From contig NZ_FTNE01000001.1 of the NCBI RefSeq assembly GCF_900156265.1, forward strand, positions 78,424-142,423: a DNA stretch of 64,000 nt, given 5' to 3'. This stretch comes from Acidiphilium rubrum. GTDB lineage: Bacteria > Pseudomonadota > Alphaproteobacteria > Acetobacterales > Acetobacteraceae. The translations under genes were made by a program, and so were the position numbers. The notes under the pieces were generated by a model, which did not search any database, was not told the origin of the DNA, and worked only from the letters and a program-made list of their open reading frames with translations. Positions 50,029-61,365 of the stretch are shown piece by piece; position 1 is the stretch's first letter; each line of letters opens with the position of its first letter.

Positions 50029-53000
50029 CAAAACTCGGAAAATTCGTGACCCCATCGATCAGCGATGCTGATCCGCTATGGTACAAGGATGCGGTGATCT
50101 ATCAGGTCCATGTCAAATCCTTTTTTGACAAGAACAATGATGGTGTCGGCGACTTTGCCGGCTTGATGGAAAAGCTCGACTATATTGCCGAACTCGGGGT
50201 GACCGCGATCTGGCTGCTGCCGTTCTACCCTTCGCCGCGCCGTGACGATGGCTACGACATCAGCGCCTATCGCGCGGTGCACGAAGAATATGGCACGCTG
50301 AGCGATCTGAAACGCCTGATCGAGGCGGCGCATCGTCGTGATATCCGCGTCATCACCGAACTGGTCATCAATCACACATCAGACCAGCACCCGTGGTTTC
50401 AAAAGGCGCGCGCGGCGAAGCCTGGCTCCGCTGCGCGGGATTACTACGTATGGTCGGATACCGATCAGAAATACGACGGCACACGCATCATCTTTCTCGA
50501 TACCGAAAAATCCAACTGGACCTGGGACCCGGTTGCCGGTGCCTATTATTGGCATCGGTTCTACAGTCACCAGCCCGATCTGAATTTCGACAACCCCCGC
50601 GTGTTGCAGGAGGTTCTCGGCGTCATGCGTTTCTGGCTCGATCTCGGGGTCGATGGCTTGCGGCTGGATGCGGTGCCGTATCTGATCGAACGTGAAGGCA
50701 CGAATAACGAAAACCTGCCGGAGACACATGCGATTCTCAAGCAGATCCGGACTGCGATGGATGCCCATGCGCCGGGCCGGATGCTGCTGGCCGAGGCCAA
50801 TCAATGGCCCGAAGATGCCCAGCAATATTTCGGCGATGGCGATGAATGCCACATGTCGTTCCACTTCCCGCTGATGCCACGGATGTATATGGCGATCGCC
50901 CAGGAAGATCGCTTCCCGATTTCGGATATCATGCGCCAAACGCCGGCGATTCTCGAAACCTGCCAATGGGCGATATTTCTGCGCAATCACGATGAACTCA
51001 CCCTTGAAATGGTGACCGATTCCGAGCGCGATTATTTGTGGGAGACCTATGCTGCCGATCGCCGGGCTCGCCTCAATCTCGGCATCCGCCGGCGTCTTGC
51101 GCCCTTGTTGGAGCATGACCGTCGCCGGATCGAATTGATGAACGGCCTGCTGTTTTCAATGCCCGGCACACCGGTTATTTATTACGGTGACGAAATTGGT
51201 ATGGGCGATAACATCCATCTGGGTGATCGCGACGGGGTACGCACGCCCATGCAATGGTCACCAGATCGCAACGGCGGGTTTTCCCGCGTCGATCCCGCGC
51301 AACTCGTGCTGCCACCCATCATGGACCCGATCTATGGTTATCAGGCGCTCAATGTCGAAGCCCAGGCGGCCGATCAACACTCGCTGCTGAATTGGACACG
51401 ACGGATGCTCGCGGTGCGCAAGCGCCATCGTGCGTTCGGACGCGGCGCTTTGCGTTTTCTCTATCCCGGCAATCGGAAAATCCTCGCCTACCTGCGCGAA
51501 TTTACCGATTCGGATGGGCGCGATGAGACGATTTTGTGCGTCTATAATCTTTCGCGCATTGCCCAGGCGGTGGAGCTTGATCTGTCAGCTTTCGAGCACC
51601 GGATTCCGGTCGATCTGGTCGGCGGCTCACCGTTCCCGCCGGTCGGGCAGTTGCCGTATATGCTGACCTTGCCGCCCTACGCCTTCTACTGGTTCAGCCT
51701 TGCCACCGAAGCCGCACTGCCGAGCTGGCGCATTCAGCCGTCCGAGCCGCTGCCGGAATTCGCGACACTGGTGATGCGCAAAGGATTGTCCGATTTGCTG
51801 AATGCGGAAACCCGCGCCATTCTGGAGACCGAAAGCCTGCCGAACTATTTGGCGCGCCGCCGCTGGTTTGCGGCGAAGGACCAGAAAATCAGCGCGGCAA
51901 CGCTGGGCCGCGCCGACATCGTCGGTAGTGAAACCGCGGGCTTGTTGTTGGCGGAAGTCAATGTCGAGGTCGGGGGTACGTTACAGACCTATCAGGTACC
52001 GCTTGCCGTGAGTTGGGACGACGCACCGTCGAACCCGATGGCGCAGCAACTGGCGCTCGCGCGCATCCGCCACCATCGCCGGATCGGCTATCTGACCGAT
52101 GCTTTTGCGATCGATGCGCTGCCGCGCAACATCATCGCGGGTCTCAAGGCGCGCACCACTCTGGCGGTGCGCGACGGCGAGATAAAATTCCTGCCAACCG
52201 CGCAGATCGACGATTTGCCGGACATGCAGGACGCTGAAATCCGCCGCTTCTCGGCTGAACAATCCAACAGCTCGATGATTGTTGGCGATACCGCCATCAT
52301 CAAAGTCCTTCGGCGGATCGAGGGGGGCATTCATCCTGAAACCGAGATGACACGGTTTTTGACCGATGCCGGTTACGCCAACACCCCCGCCCTGCTCGGC
52401 GAGATCGTGCGGACGGATTCCGATGGCGTGGGTCATACACTGATCGTGGCGCAGCGCTTCGTGCGCAACCAGGGCGACGCGTGGCAATGGACCCTCGATA
52501 CGCTGACCCGCGCGGTGGACACCGCAATCCATGCGGAACTCGACGATGCCGGCGAAGCGGATGCGCTGGCGGGCTACCTGCCGTTTGCCGCGGCAATGGG
52601 GCGGCGTCTGGCCGAGATGCACGCAGCGCTCGCAACGCCCGATACGGCCCCGGATTTCCGCCCCGAACCCGCGGCGGACCGAGACGTTGCGCGCTGGACG
52701 CAAGGGGCAAAGCAGCAGCTCGCGGCGGCGTTTGCGGCGCTCGAACGCGCCCGCCCGCTCGCCGCAGCCGATACGCTCGCTCTGATCGATCAACTGGCAG
52801 CCTCCCGGAAGAGGCTCGAGGCTGCGTTGCCGGGCCTCGCGCAATCGGGTGTCGGTACGTTGAAAACCCGCATCCATGGTGATTTCCATCTCGGGCAGAT
52901 CCTGGCAGCGCAGGGCGATGCCTACCTGATCGATTTCGAGGGCGAGCCGGCCAAATCGCTGGCGGAGCGTCGGGCCAAGGGCTCCGCTTTGCGCGACGTC

Positions 53001-53351
53001 GCTGGCCTGTTGCGCTCGTTCGACTACGCGGCAGCCTCGGTAGAGCGCGCCGTGCCGACCTCAACCGAGCGGGCGCGCGAGCGCAGCCACGCGATGGTGC
53101 AACGCTTCGTCAAAGATGCAAGCGCCAGCTTCCTGGAGGCCTATCACACCACAGCGGTAGCGGCGGCACATCCGTGGCTGTCCGAAGCGGCGTGGGATGA
53201 TCTGCTGACCTTGTTCCTGATTGAGAAATCGGCATACGAAATCTGCTACGAATCGGCCAACCGCCCCACCTGGCTGATCATTCCGCTCACCGGCCTTGCC
53301 AATCTGGCAGCCCAGATCACGACAGGAGCCCAAGATGCAAGCATGGGATGA
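50025..53351 (+). CDS. treS: trehalose synthase fused to maltokinase
   Basis: A 1108-residue fusion. Residues 1-560 are TreS, which interconverts trehalose and maltose: [17 protein letters not shown], nucleophile Asp215 ([10 protein letters not shown]), Glu257 (LLAEANQWP) and Asp323 ([10 protein letters not shown]) are intact. From about 590 a maltokinase (Mak/Pep2) domain follows, with the kinase-like [27 protein letters not shown] (catalytic Asp) and YLIDFEGEP. It phosphorylates maltose with ATP to maltose 1-phosphate, the GlgE donor. The fusion would pass maltose from one active site to the other. ATG 50025 overlaps the glgE stop, and the end overlaps glgB by 17 bp. Confidence 0.95.
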   Translation: MTKLGKFVTPSISDADPLWYKDAVIYQVHVKSFFDKNNDGVGDFAGLMEKLDYIAELGVTAIWLLPFYPSPRRDDGYDISAYRAVHEEYGTLSDLKRLIEAAHRRDIRVITELVINHTSDQHPWFQKARAAKPGSAARDYYVWSDTDQKYDGTRIIFLDTEKSNWTWDPVAGAYYWHRFYSHQPDLNFDNPRVLQEVLGVMRFWLDLGVDGLRLDAVPYLIEREGTNNENLPETHAILKQIRTAMDAHAPGRMLLAEANQWPEDAQQYFGDGDECHMSFHFPLMPRMYMAIAQEDRFPISDIMRQTPAILETCQWAIFLRNHDELTLEMVTDSERDYLWETYAADRRARLNLGIRRRLAPLLEHDRRRIELMNGLLFSMPGTPVIYYGDEIGMGDNIHLGDRDGVRTPMQWSPDRNGGFSRVDPAQLVLPPIMDPIYGYQALNVEAQAADQHSLLNWTRRMLAVRKRHRAFGRGALRFLYPGNRKILAYLREFTDSDGRDETILCVYNLSRIAQAVELDLSAFEHRIPVDLVGGSPFPPVGQLPYMLTLPPYAFYWFSLATEAALPSWRIQPSEPLPEFATLVMRKGLSDLLNAETRAILETESLPNYLARRRWFAAKDQKISAATLGRADIVGSETAGLLLAEVNVEVGGTLQTYQVPLAVSWDDAPSNPMAQQLALARIRHHRRIGYLTDAFAIDALPRNIIAGLKARTTLAVRDGEIKFLPTAQIDDLPDMQDAEIRRFSAEQSNSSMIVGDTAIIKVLRRIEGGIHPETEMTRFLTDAGYANTPALLGEIVRTDSDGVGHTLIVAQRFVRNQGDAWQWTLDTLTRAVDTAIHAELDDAGEADALAGYLPFAAAMGRRLAEMHAALATPDTAPDFRPEPAADRDVARWTQGAKQQLAAAFAALERARPLAAADTLALIDQLAASRKRLEAALPGLAQSGVGTLKTRIHGDFHLGQILAAQGDAYLIDFEGEPAKSLAERRAKGSALRDVAGLLRSFDYAAASVERAVPTSTERARERSHAMVQRFVKDASASFLEAYHTTAVAAAHPWLSEAAWDDLLTLFLIEKSAYEICYESANRPTWLIIPLTGLANLAAQITTGAQDASMG

Positions 53352-55497
53352 CACGACACTCGATGCGCTGGCCAATGCCACGCATGCCGACCCGTTCGCC
53401 TGCCTCGGGCCCCATAGTATCGACGGTGCGCGTATCGTGACCACCATCCAGCCGGGCGCCCATCAGGTTCGCCTGATCGGCACGGCAGGGTCCGAACCGA
53501 TGGAGCGCATCCACCCCGCCGGTATTTTTCAGGGAACGCTCGCGTCGGGTTTGGATTATACGCTCGCGATCAACTGGGGCGAGACCAGCCAGACCATCGA
53601 AGATCCCTATCGCTTCCCGCCGATCCTGACCGATTTCGACATTCATCTGCTCGGCGAGGGTCGTCAGCTTCGCCTTGCCGATTGCCTTGGCGCAATCCCC
53701 GCGCGGATCGATGGCATCGACGGCATCCGCTTCGCGGTCTGGGCGCCGAACGCGCGGCGGGTTTCCGTGGTTGGCGCGTTTAACGGCTGGGATGGGCGCC
53801 GCCACCCGATGCGGCTGCGCTACGATGTCGGCATCTGGGAATTGTTCATCCCGGCGGTCGAAATCGGCACGCTCTATAAATTCGAAATCCTCACCAAATC
53901 CGGCGATATTCTGCTCAAGGCCGATCCGCTCGCGCGCCAGGTGCAGGGCCCGCCTGAAACCGCCTCGATCGTCGCTGATAATTTGGCATTCGAGTGGCAT
54001 GATGAATCATGGTTGAAAAACCGAAACGGTCGTGCTGACAATGCGTTATCGGTCTACGAGGTTCACGCCGCCTCATGGCGCCGCCACGATGATGGCAGGC
54101 CGCTGCTATGGAGCGAGTTGGCCGACCAGCTGATCCCCTACGCCGCCGGCATGGGGTTCACCCATATCGAATTCATGCCGGTGATGGCGCATCCGTTCGG
54201 CGGGTCCTGGGGCTATCAGCCGTTGTCGCAATACGCACCGATGCCGGCGCTCGGCACGCCGGCCGAATTCGCCGCCTTCGTCGATCGCTGCCATCAGGCT
54301 GGCGTCGGCGTGATTCTCGACTGGGTGCCGGCACATTTCCCGACCGATGCGTTCGGCCTGGCGCAGTTCGATGGGACGCCGCTGTATGAGCATGCAGATC
54401 CGCGCGAGGGATTTCATCAGGATTGGAATACCCTGATCTATAATTTCGGCCGGATCGAAGTGCGCAACTTTCTGGTCTCCAGCGCGCTGTTCTGGCTCGA
54501 TCGCTATCATGTCGATGGCATCAGGGTCGATGCCGTCGCGTCGATGCTCTACCGCGATTATTCGCGCAAGGAGGGGGAATGGATTCCGAACCGCTATGGC
54601 GGGCGCGAGAATCTCGAGGCGATCGATTTCCTCAAGGAACTGGCGAGTGCAATCGAACATTATGCGCCCGGTGCGATGTTGATCGCCGAGGAATCCACAG
54701 CCTGGCCGGGGGTAACACGACCGGTCGCCGAAGGTGGTCTCGGCTTCAGCCATAAATGGAATATGGGCTGGATGCACGACACGCTCCGCTACATCGAAGA
54801 AGATCCGATCAACCGCCGCTACCATCATGATGAAATGACGTTCGGCTTGGTCTACGCGTTTTCCGAAAAATTCGTCCTGCCGATTTCGCATGACGAGGTC
54901 GTCTACGGCAAACATTCCCTGTTCGGGAAAATGCCAGGTGATGCTTGGCAGAAATTCGCCAATCTGCGCGCCTATCTTGCGTTCATGTGGACCCAGCCTG
55001 GTAAAAAACTGCTGTTCATGGGCCAGGAGTTCGGCCAGTCGAGCGAGTGGAACCACGATATCGCGCTGGCCTGGCAGGAAGCCGATACGCCGGCGCATAA
55101 CGGCGTCCGCCATCTGCTCGCCGATCTCAACCGGGTCTATCGCTCCGAGCCCGCGTTGCACAGCACCGATTTCAATCCCAGCGGGTTTCGCTGGCTGATC
55201 GGTGATGATCGGGATCAGAGCATTTTCGCCTGGGTTCGCCAGACCGACGATGTCGCGCAATCCGTCGTCGTGCTCTGCAACTTTACCCCGGTGCCGCGCG
55301 ATTCCTATCGCGTCGGCGTACCGGCCGGTGGCCGCTGGCTCGAATGCCTGAACAGTGATTCCGCGATCTATGGCGGTTCGGATCTCGGTAATCTCGGCGC
55401 TATCACGACCGATGGCATCCCGGCGCACGGTATGGAGCAATCCCTGGTGCTCACCATTCCACCGCTCGGGGTGCTGATCCTGCGACAGGATCGCTGA
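53335..55497 (+). CDS. glgB: 1,4-alpha-glucan branching enzyme
   Basis: A 720-residue GH13 branching enzyme that makes alpha-1,6 branches in the glucan made by GlgE. It has the N-terminal carbohydrate-binding modules (residues 1-220, including [20 protein letters not shown]) and the GlgB motif [14 protein letters not shown]. The catalytic residues are the nucleophile Asp in [14 protein letters not shown], the Glu in LIAEEST and the Asp in [14 protein letters not shown] (53323-53327) sits before ATG 53335. A longer upstream frame reads within treS and is rejected. The stop shares one base with the glgX start. Confidence 0.96.
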   Translation: MQAWDDTTLDALANATHADPFACLGPHSIDGARIVTTIQPGAHQVRLIGTAGSEPMERIHPAGIFQGTLASGLDYTLAINWGETSQTIEDPYRFPPILTDFDIHLLGEGRQLRLADCLGAIPARIDGIDGIRFAVWAPNARRVSVVGAFNGWDGRRHPMRLRYDVGIWELFIPAVEIGTLYKFEILTKSGDILLKADPLARQVQGPPETASIVADNLAFEWHDESWLKNRNGRADNALSVYEVHAASWRRHDDGRPLLWSELADQLIPYAAGMGFTHIEFMPVMAHPFGGSWGYQPLSQYAPMPALGTPAEFAAFVDRCHQAGVGVILDWVPAHFPTDAFGLAQFDGTPLYEHADPREGFHQDWNTLIYNFGRIEVRNFLVSSALFWLDRYHVDGIRVDAVASMLYRDYSRKEGEWIPNRYGGRENLEAIDFLKELASAIEHYAPGAMLIAEESTAWPGVTRPVAEGGLGFSHKWNMGWMHDTLRYIEEDPINRRYHHDEMTFGLVYAFSEKFVLPISHDEVVYGKHSLFGKMPGDAWQKFANLRAYLAFMWTQPGKKLLFMGQEFGQSSEWNHDIALAWQEADTPAHNGVRHLLADLNRVYRSEPALHSTDFNPSGFRWLIGDDRDQSIFAWVRQTDDVAQSVVVLCNFTPVPRDSYRVGVPAGGRWLECLNSDSAIYGGSDLGNLGAITTDGIPAHGMEQSLVLTIPPLGVLILRQDR

Positions 55498-57608
55498 TGG
55501 CTATATTGCCGGCAAAACTCGCGGCCGGATCGAACGAGCCGCTGGGTGCCACATGGGATGGTCTGGGGGTCAATTTCGCGGTCTTCTCCGCCAATGCCGA
55601 CCGCATCGAGCTGTGCCTGTTCGATCGCGGCGGGCGGCGTGAAATCGCCCGCTACGATCTGCCCGAATGCACTGATGAGGTGTTTCACGGCTATCTGCCC
55701 GATGCCTTGCCAGGCCTGATCTACGGGTTTCGCGCGCACGGCCCGTACCAGCCCGAGCAGGGCCATCGGTTCAACCCGAACAAGCTGTTGCTCGATCCCT
55801 ATGCGAAGGCGATGTTCGGTGACATCCATTGGTCCGACACGCTGTTTGGCTATCGCGTGGGCGCGGCCCGTGCGGATTTGTCGTTCGACCGGCGCGACAG
55901 CGCGCTTGCGATGCCGAAAGCGATCGTGACCGATCCGTCCGCCGTCTGGGGCGAGCATCGCCGGCCACGCCGCGGCTGGAGCGAAACGATCATCTATGAG
56001 GCGCATCTGCGCGGCCTGACCAAGTGCCATCCCGGCATCGCACCCGAGCGCCGGGGCACGTTTGCCGCATTGCAGGACCCGGCGCTTGTCGAGCATCTGG
56101 TCAAGCTCGGCATCACCGCGATCGAGTTGTTGCCGGTTCACGCCTACCTGCAGGATCGCTTTCTGGTCGAACGCAAACTGACGAATTTTTGGGGGTATTC
56201 GACCCTTGGCTTTTTTGTGCCGCAGACTGCCTATCTGGCCGATCCCGAGCAGGCGCGCCACGAAATCCGCGCCGCTGTGCGCCGCCTGCACGAGGCGGGC
56301 ATCGAGATCATTCTCGATGTGGTCTACAACCATACCTGCGAGGGCAACGAAATGGGCCCGACGCTGAGCTGGCGCGGCCTCGATAACGCGAGCTATTACC
56401 GCTTGATGCCTGGTCAGGAGCGGTATTTCATCAACGACACCGGCTGCGGCAACACGCTCAACATCTGCCATCCGCGCGTGCTGCAAATGGTGATGGACAG
56501 TTTGCGCTACTGGGCCGATGCGTACCAGATCGACGGATTCAGATTTGATCTCGGAACTATTCTTGGCCGCGAGGCAACCGGGTTCGACCCAGGATCGGGT
56601 TTCTTCGATGCAATCCGCCAGGACCCGGCTCTCGCCAGGCTCAAACTGATCTCCGAACCGTGGGATCTCGGGCCGGGCGGCTATCAGGTCGGTAATCATC
56701 CGCCCGGGTTCTCGGAATGGAATGCTGAATTTCGCGATGGGACGCGCCGCTTCTGGCGCGGCGATCATAGCCAGCGCCCGGAAATTGCACGCCGCCTGAT
56801 GGGCTCGCCGGAGTTGTTTGACTATCGCCGTCGCCGCCCCTCCGCGTCGGTTAATTTCGTCACCGCGCATGACGGGTTCACGCTGCACGATCTGGTCAGC
56901 TACACCCAGCGCCACAACATCAAGAACGGCGAAAACAACAACGACGGCACCGATAACAATCTTTCAGCCAATTGGGGTGTCGAAGGCGAAACCAGCGATC
57001 CTGACACTGCATTGAATCGCGAACGGGTGAAGCGTGCCATGCTGGCGACGCTGTTCGTCTCCTTCGGCGTGCCGATGCTGCTGGCTGGCGATGAAATGAA
57101 CCGCACCCAACGCGGCAACAACAATGCCTATTGCCAGGACAATGAAACATCCTGGGTGGACTGGTCCGGCCTCGATGATGGAACGGCGACCGAACTGGCC
57201 GCGTTCGTGGGCACTCTGGCGACGTTGCGGCGTCGCTATCCCAGCCTGCGCAGCGCAGTTTTTCGTCACGGCATTGAAATGATCACGCCAGAGCTTGCCG
57301 ACACCAACTGGTTCGATGAACAGGCGGGTGATCTGTCGATCGAGGCCTGGGCCGACCCGAACGCGCGGCTGCTTACGCTCCGCCGTGCCACGCGCGAAGG
57401 CGAACAGCCTGATGTCACGCTGGTGCTGCTGAACGCCTCGGAATCCGATCGTGAATTCACCCTGCCTGCACCCGTGTTCGATTGGGTGCTCGAAATAGAC
57501 ACCGCGCGTCCCACATATCGGCGCGCGGCGTTCACCGAACCTGTGGTGACGGTCGCCTCCCGCTCCATCGTCGTGCTCGGCGCCCTGATCGAAGAGACAG
57601 AACAATGA
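55497..57608 (+). CDS. glgX: glycogen debranching enzyme GlgX (TreX-type isoamylase)
   Basis: A 703-residue GH13 isoamylase-like enzyme that removes alpha-1,6 side chains. It shows the N-terminal GATWDGLGVNFAVFSANADRIELCLFD module, HPRVLQMVMDSLRYW, the nucleophile Asp in DGFRFDLGTIL, Glu in LISEPWD and Asp in TAHDGFTLHDLV. In trehalose operons of the TreY/TreZ type this gene is often called treX, supplying linear malto-oligosaccharides to TreY. It is placed between glgB and treZ and overlaps both (TGATG and ATGA), which fits that role. Confidence 0.95.
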   Translation: MAILPAKLAAGSNEPLGATWDGLGVNFAVFSANADRIELCLFDRGGRREIARYDLPECTDEVFHGYLPDALPGLIYGFRAHGPYQPEQGHRFNPNKLLLDPYAKAMFGDIHWSDTLFGYRVGAARADLSFDRRDSALAMPKAIVTDPSAVWGEHRRPRRGWSETIIYEAHLRGLTKCHPGIAPERRGTFAALQDPALVEHLVKLGITAIELLPVHAYLQDRFLVERKLTNFWGYSTLGFFVPQTAYLADPEQARHEIRAAVRRLHEAGIEIILDVVYNHTCEGNEMGPTLSWRGLDNASYYRLMPGQERYFINDTGCGNTLNICHPRVLQMVMDSLRYWADAYQIDGFRFDLGTILGREATGFDPGSGFFDAIRQDPALARLKLISEPWDLGPGGYQVGNHPPGFSEWNAEFRDGTRRFWRGDHSQRPEIARRLMGSPELFDYRRRRPSASVNFVTAHDGFTLHDLVSYTQRHNIKNGENNNDGTDNNLSANWGVEGETSDPDTALNRERVKRAMLATLFVSFGVPMLLAGDEMNRTQRGNNNAYCQDNETSWVDWSGLDDGTATELAAFVGTLATLRRRYPSLRSAVFRHGIEMITPELADTNWFDEQAGDLSIEAWADPNARLLTLRRATREGEQPDVTLVLLNASESDREFTLPAPVFDWVLEIDTARPTYRRAAFTEPVVTVASRSIVVLGALIEETEQ

Positions 57609-59374
57609 CAATATCCAACCCGAATCCACCTCGTCCGGGCGCGCACATGTCGGGCAATGGGCGCACGAAGTTCACGATCTGGGCACCCGGATGTGATACG
57701 ATGGCGCTCGCGATCGAGGGCCGTGACGCGCTGGCGATGCAGCGGCATCCTGATGGACATTTTACTGTCGAAACGGATTGTTCGCCAGGCACAAAATATC
57801 ACTTCGTAACCGATACAGGAATGAAGGTGGCCGATCCGGCGTCTCGCCTGCAGGCGCCTGATGTTCACGATGCCAGCGTCGTCGTGCCGCCCGATTCCTA
57901 CCGCTGGACCCATCCAGATTGGCGCGGCAGGCCGTGGCACGAAACCATTGTGTACGAACTGCATCCCGGTGCCTGCGGCGGCTATGCCGGCATCGAAGCC
58001 ATGCTGCCCGGCCTTGCCGCACTCGGCATCACCGCGGTCGAGTTGATGCCGATCGCCGATTTTCCCGGTCGCCACAACTGGGGCTACGACGGCGTGCTTC
58101 CCTATGCACCCGACACCGCCTATGGCACGCCGGATGATTTGAAACATTTGATCGACACCGCCCATGGTCTCGGCATCATGATGTTCCTCGATGTCGTCTA
58201 TAATCATTTCGGTCCCGATGGAAATTACCTGCACACCTACGCGCCGGAGTTTTTCCGCGATGACATCCACACGCCCTGGGGCAGCGCGATCGATTATCGG
58301 CGCGCACCGGTCCGGCGCTATTTCGTGGATAACGCCATCTATTGGTTGAATGAGTTCCGGTTCGATGGTCTGCGGTTCGATGCAGTGCATGCCATCCAGG
58401 ACGACGGATTTCTTGCCGCCATGGCCAGCCAGATCCGCGCGGCCTGCGACTCCCAGCGCCACATTCATCTCGTGCTCGAGAACGACGACAACAATGCGGG
58501 TCTGCTGGCGCCGGGTGCGGTCTATGATGCTCAGTGGGCGGATGACACCCACCATTGCCTGCACACCCTGCTGACCCATGACCAAGGCGGCTATTACGAA
58601 GATTATCACGATGCCGCCGCGCAACTCGCGCGCTGCCTGCAATCGGGCTTCGCCTATCAGGGCGAGCCGTCGCCCCACCGCGACAATGCACCGCGCGGCA
58701 CACCGAGTGCGCATCTCCCGCCGACCGCCTTCGTCGCCTTTCTGCAAAATCACGACCAGATCGGCAACCGTGCGTTTGGCGAACGCCTGACCACGCTGGC
58801 CAACCCCGCCGCCCTGCGCGCGGCCGTGCTGCTCCTGCTGCTCTCGCCGCAAATCCCGCTGATCTTCATGGGTGAGGAATACGGCGATACCACCCCGTTC
58901 CTCTATTTCACCGATCACAACGCGCCCGACCTCGCCGAGGCCGTGCGCAAGGGGCGGCGGCAGGAATTCGCCAAGTTTGAAGCGTTTTCTTCCAAGGAGG
59001 CGCAACAACGCATTCCGGACCCGAACGACGCGGCGACCTTTGCAGCCTCGGTGCCCACGTTCGACAGGGCTGATGCACCGGCGGCGGCATGGCTCGCTTT
59101 CTACCAGATGCTCCTCCGCCTGCGTCATACCGAAATCGTGCCGCGCATCCCGAACGCCCGTGCCGTGCGGGCGATCGCATTGGGGCAAACCGGGGTACGT
59201 GCGGTCTGGACCCTCGGCGATGGCGCAACCCTGACCATCGCGGTGAATTTCGGCGATCATGCGGTGGCCTGCACAGCAGGTGAGGGGCATGTTCTGGCAT
59301 CCTCCCCGCCCGAAGCTCAATGCGACAACCATCTGCCGCCGCATACCGCCATCGCCTGGCTCGCGACGCCATGA
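57605..59374 (+). CDS. treZ: malto-oligosyltrehalose trehalohydrolase
   Basis: A 589-residue GH13 enzyme that cuts trehalose from the end of malto-oligosyltrehalose made by TreY. It begins with a beta module (KFTIWAPGCDTMALAIEG) and has the TreZ-typical YELHPGACGG, RHNWGYDGVLPYAP, nucleophile Asp in LRFDAVHAI, Glu in LVLENDDN and Asp in QNHDQIGNRA, plus FMGEEYGDTTPFLYF. ATG 57605 overlaps the glgX stop as ATGA. The frame extends upstream inside glgX but without family similarity. In YELHPGACGG the Cys-Gly replaces the Thr-Phe pair that I would expect (HvGTFTpeGT). Confidence 0.94.
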   Translation: MTISNPNPPRPGAHMSGNGRTKFTIWAPGCDTMALAIEGRDALAMQRHPDGHFTVETDCSPGTKYHFVTDTGMKVADPASRLQAPDVHDASVVVPPDSYRWTHPDWRGRPWHETIVYELHPGACGGYAGIEAMLPGLAALGITAVELMPIADFPGRHNWGYDGVLPYAPDTAYGTPDDLKHLIDTAHGLGIMMFLDVVYNHFGPDGNYLHTYAPEFFRDDIHTPWGSAIDYRRAPVRRYFVDNAIYWLNEFRFDGLRFDAVHAIQDDGFLAAMASQIRAACDSQRHIHLVLENDDNNAGLLAPGAVYDAQWADDTHHCLHTLLTHDQGGYYEDYHDAAAQLARCLQSGFAYQGEPSPHRDNAPRGTPSAHLPPTAFVAFLQNHDQIGNRAFGERLTTLANPAALRAAVLLLLLSPQIPLIFMGEEYGDTTPFLYFTDHNAPDLAEAVRKGRRQEFAKFEAFSSKEAQQRIPDPNDAATFAASVPTFDRADAPAAAWLAFYQMLLRLRHTEIVPRIPNARAVRAIALGQTGVRAVWTLGDGATLTIAVNFGDHAVACTAGEGHVLASSPPEAQCDNHLPPHTAIAWLATP

Positions 59375-61362
59375 GCGATGATGCCCTCTACGAACTCGCC
59401 GACCGTGCCGGATTGTCCCGCGTCTGGCATGATGTGTTCGGCACCGCGCACGATGTGTCCCCCACCAGCCTGCGCGGACTGCTCGCCGCGTTCGAACTCG
59501 ATGCGGGTTCGGAGTCAGCCTGCCACGACAGCATCGCCCTGCTCGATGCCGAAGCGCGCCTGCCGCCGCGCCTGTTGACGGCAACGGTCGATTCCGAAAT
59601 CACCCTGAACCATCCTGGCGGTGCGGCGCGCATCCTGCTTGAAGATGGCACCAGCTACGACACCAGGCTGGAGGATGTCGGCAACGGCTATGCCCGGCTG
59701 CCCGGTCTGGCGACACCCGGCTATCATCAGATCCACCTCGGGGATGCGATGATCGATCTGGCGATCGCGCCGCATCGCGCGTTCACCATCGAGGATGCGC
59801 TGGCCCGCCACGGCCGCGCCGGCAAGGCATGGGGCCTCGCGGTGCAGGTCTACAGCCTGCCGCGCGAGAACGACGGTGGCATCGGCGATTTCGGTGCCCT
59901 CGCCACGCTGGCCGCCAATGCCGGTGCGCGCGGCGCCGATGCCGTGGCGATCAGCCCGGTTCATGCCCTCTATGCGAGCGAACCGGGTCACTATGGTCCC
60001 TACGGCCCCTCCAGCCGCATCGCGCTCAATCCGGTGTATGCGGCGATCGACTGCGCCGCCGCCGCCCCATCGCCCGATGGCCTGATCGACTGGCGGACCG
60101 CCACGCCGCTCCGCTATCAGGCGCTCCGGCGTGATTTCGCCCTGCACCGAGACGATCCGGCATTCAAGCAATTCCAGGCCGAAACCTCGCCCGCGATCCA
60201 ACTCCACGCCTTGTTCGAGGCGCTGGTGACGCATCAACTCAGCGTCGGCGCCGGGCGCGACTGGCGGTCCTGGCCGGACGCGCTGCGCGATCCGCACAGC
60301 AGCGCGGTCGCCGCACTGGCCGCGGCCAATCAGGACGAGTGCGCGTTTCACCTCTATGCCCAGTTCCGCGCGCTCGGCAGTTTGCAGGCCGCCCAGCGCG
60401 CCGCCATCGATGCCGGCATGGCGGTCGGCCTGATCGCGGATTTGGCGGTCGGCGCCGATCCCGCCGGCAGCGATGCCTGGAGCCGCCCGGCCGAGGTGCT
60501 GCGCGGCGCTTCGGTCGGCGCGCCGCCCGATGAATTCAACCGGCGCGGCCAGAACTGGGGCCTCACCGCATTTTCGCCGCGCGGCCTGCGCCAGAGCGGG
60601 TTTTCAGCGCTCCGCGACATGCTCTCCACCGCGCTGCACGCCACCGGCGGGGTTCGCATCGATCATGCCATGGGCCTGTCGCGCCTCTGGGTCATCCCCG
60701 AAGGCGGCGAGGCCAAGGATGGCTGCTATCTGCGCTACCCGTTCGAGGATATGCGCCGGCTGGTGATGCTGGAATCGCAGCGCCACCACGGCATCGTGGT
60801 CGCGGAAGATCTCGGTACGGTGCCGGGCGGCTTTCGCGAATCGCTGGCGGCCAGCGGCATTACTGGCATGAGCATCCTGTGGTTCGAGCGCGATGGCGAT
60901 CGTTTCGTGCCGCCGGCGCACTGGCGCGCCGAGACCACGGCGTTGACGACCACGCATGATCTGCCGACCGTCGCGGGTTGGTGGCGCGGCACCGATATTG
61001 CGTGGCGCGAGCGCCTCGGCATCGCCGGTGAAAATCACGACAAGCGCGCCCATGATCGGCATTGCCTGTGGGATGCGTGCGTTGCATCCGGTGCGGGACA
61101 GGGCGACATGCCGGCGCCCGACGATGGCGACCGTATTGCCGATGTCCTCGCCATCCATGTCGGCACCGCATCGTCGGCTCTGGCGATCCTGCCGATCGAG
61201 GATGCGCTGGCCTTACCCGAGCAGCCCAATATTCCAGGTACGATCGATGAACATCCCAACTGGCGCCGCCGGTTGCCCGCCCCCGCGGCAACCCTGCTCG
61301 ATGCCCCGCGCGTTGCCGCCCGGCTCGATGGTCTCGACCGGACCCGCAAGGCGCGCGGCTGA
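59371..61362 (+). CDS. malQ: 4-alpha-glucanotransferase (amylomaltase)
   Basis: A 663-residue GH77 enzyme that moves glucan segments between malto-oligosaccharides, releasing glucose. Family segments are AVQVYSLPRENDGGIGDFGAL, GPYGPSSRIALNPVY, NRRGQNWGLTAFSP, with Asp in VRIDHAMGLSRLW, Glu in VVAEDLGTVP and Asp in THDLPTVAGWW. It can rebuild longer chains from the short stubs that TreY/TreZ leave. ATG 59371 overlaps the treZ stop as ATGA. treY follows after three bases. Confidence 0.95.
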   Translation: MSDDALYELADRAGLSRVWHDVFGTAHDVSPTSLRGLLAAFELDAGSESACHDSIALLDAEARLPPRLLTATVDSEITLNHPGGAARILLEDGTSYDTRLEDVGNGYARLPGLATPGYHQIHLGDAMIDLAIAPHRAFTIEDALARHGRAGKAWGLAVQVYSLPRENDGGIGDFGALATLAANAGARGADAVAISPVHALYASEPGHYGPYGPSSRIALNPVYAAIDCAAAAPSPDGLIDWRTATPLRYQALRRDFALHRDDPAFKQFQAETSPAIQLHALFEALVTHQLSVGAGRDWRSWPDALRDPHSSAVAALAAANQDECAFHLYAQFRALGSLQAAQRAAIDAGMAVGLIADLAVGADPAGSDAWSRPAEVLRGASVGAPPDEFNRRGQNWGLTAFSPRGLRQSGFSALRDMLSTALHATGGVRIDHAMGLSRLWVIPEGGEAKDGCYLRYPFEDMRRLVMLESQRHHGIVVAEDLGTVPGGFRESLAASGITGMSILWFERDGDRFVPPAHWRAETTALTTTHDLPTVAGWWRGTDIAWRERLGIAGENHDKRAHDRHCLWDACVASGAGQGDMPAPDDGDRIADVLAIHVGTASSALAILPIEDALALPEQPNIPGTIDEHPNWRRRLPAPAATLLDAPRVAARLDGLDRTRKARG

Positions 61363-61365
61363 ACC

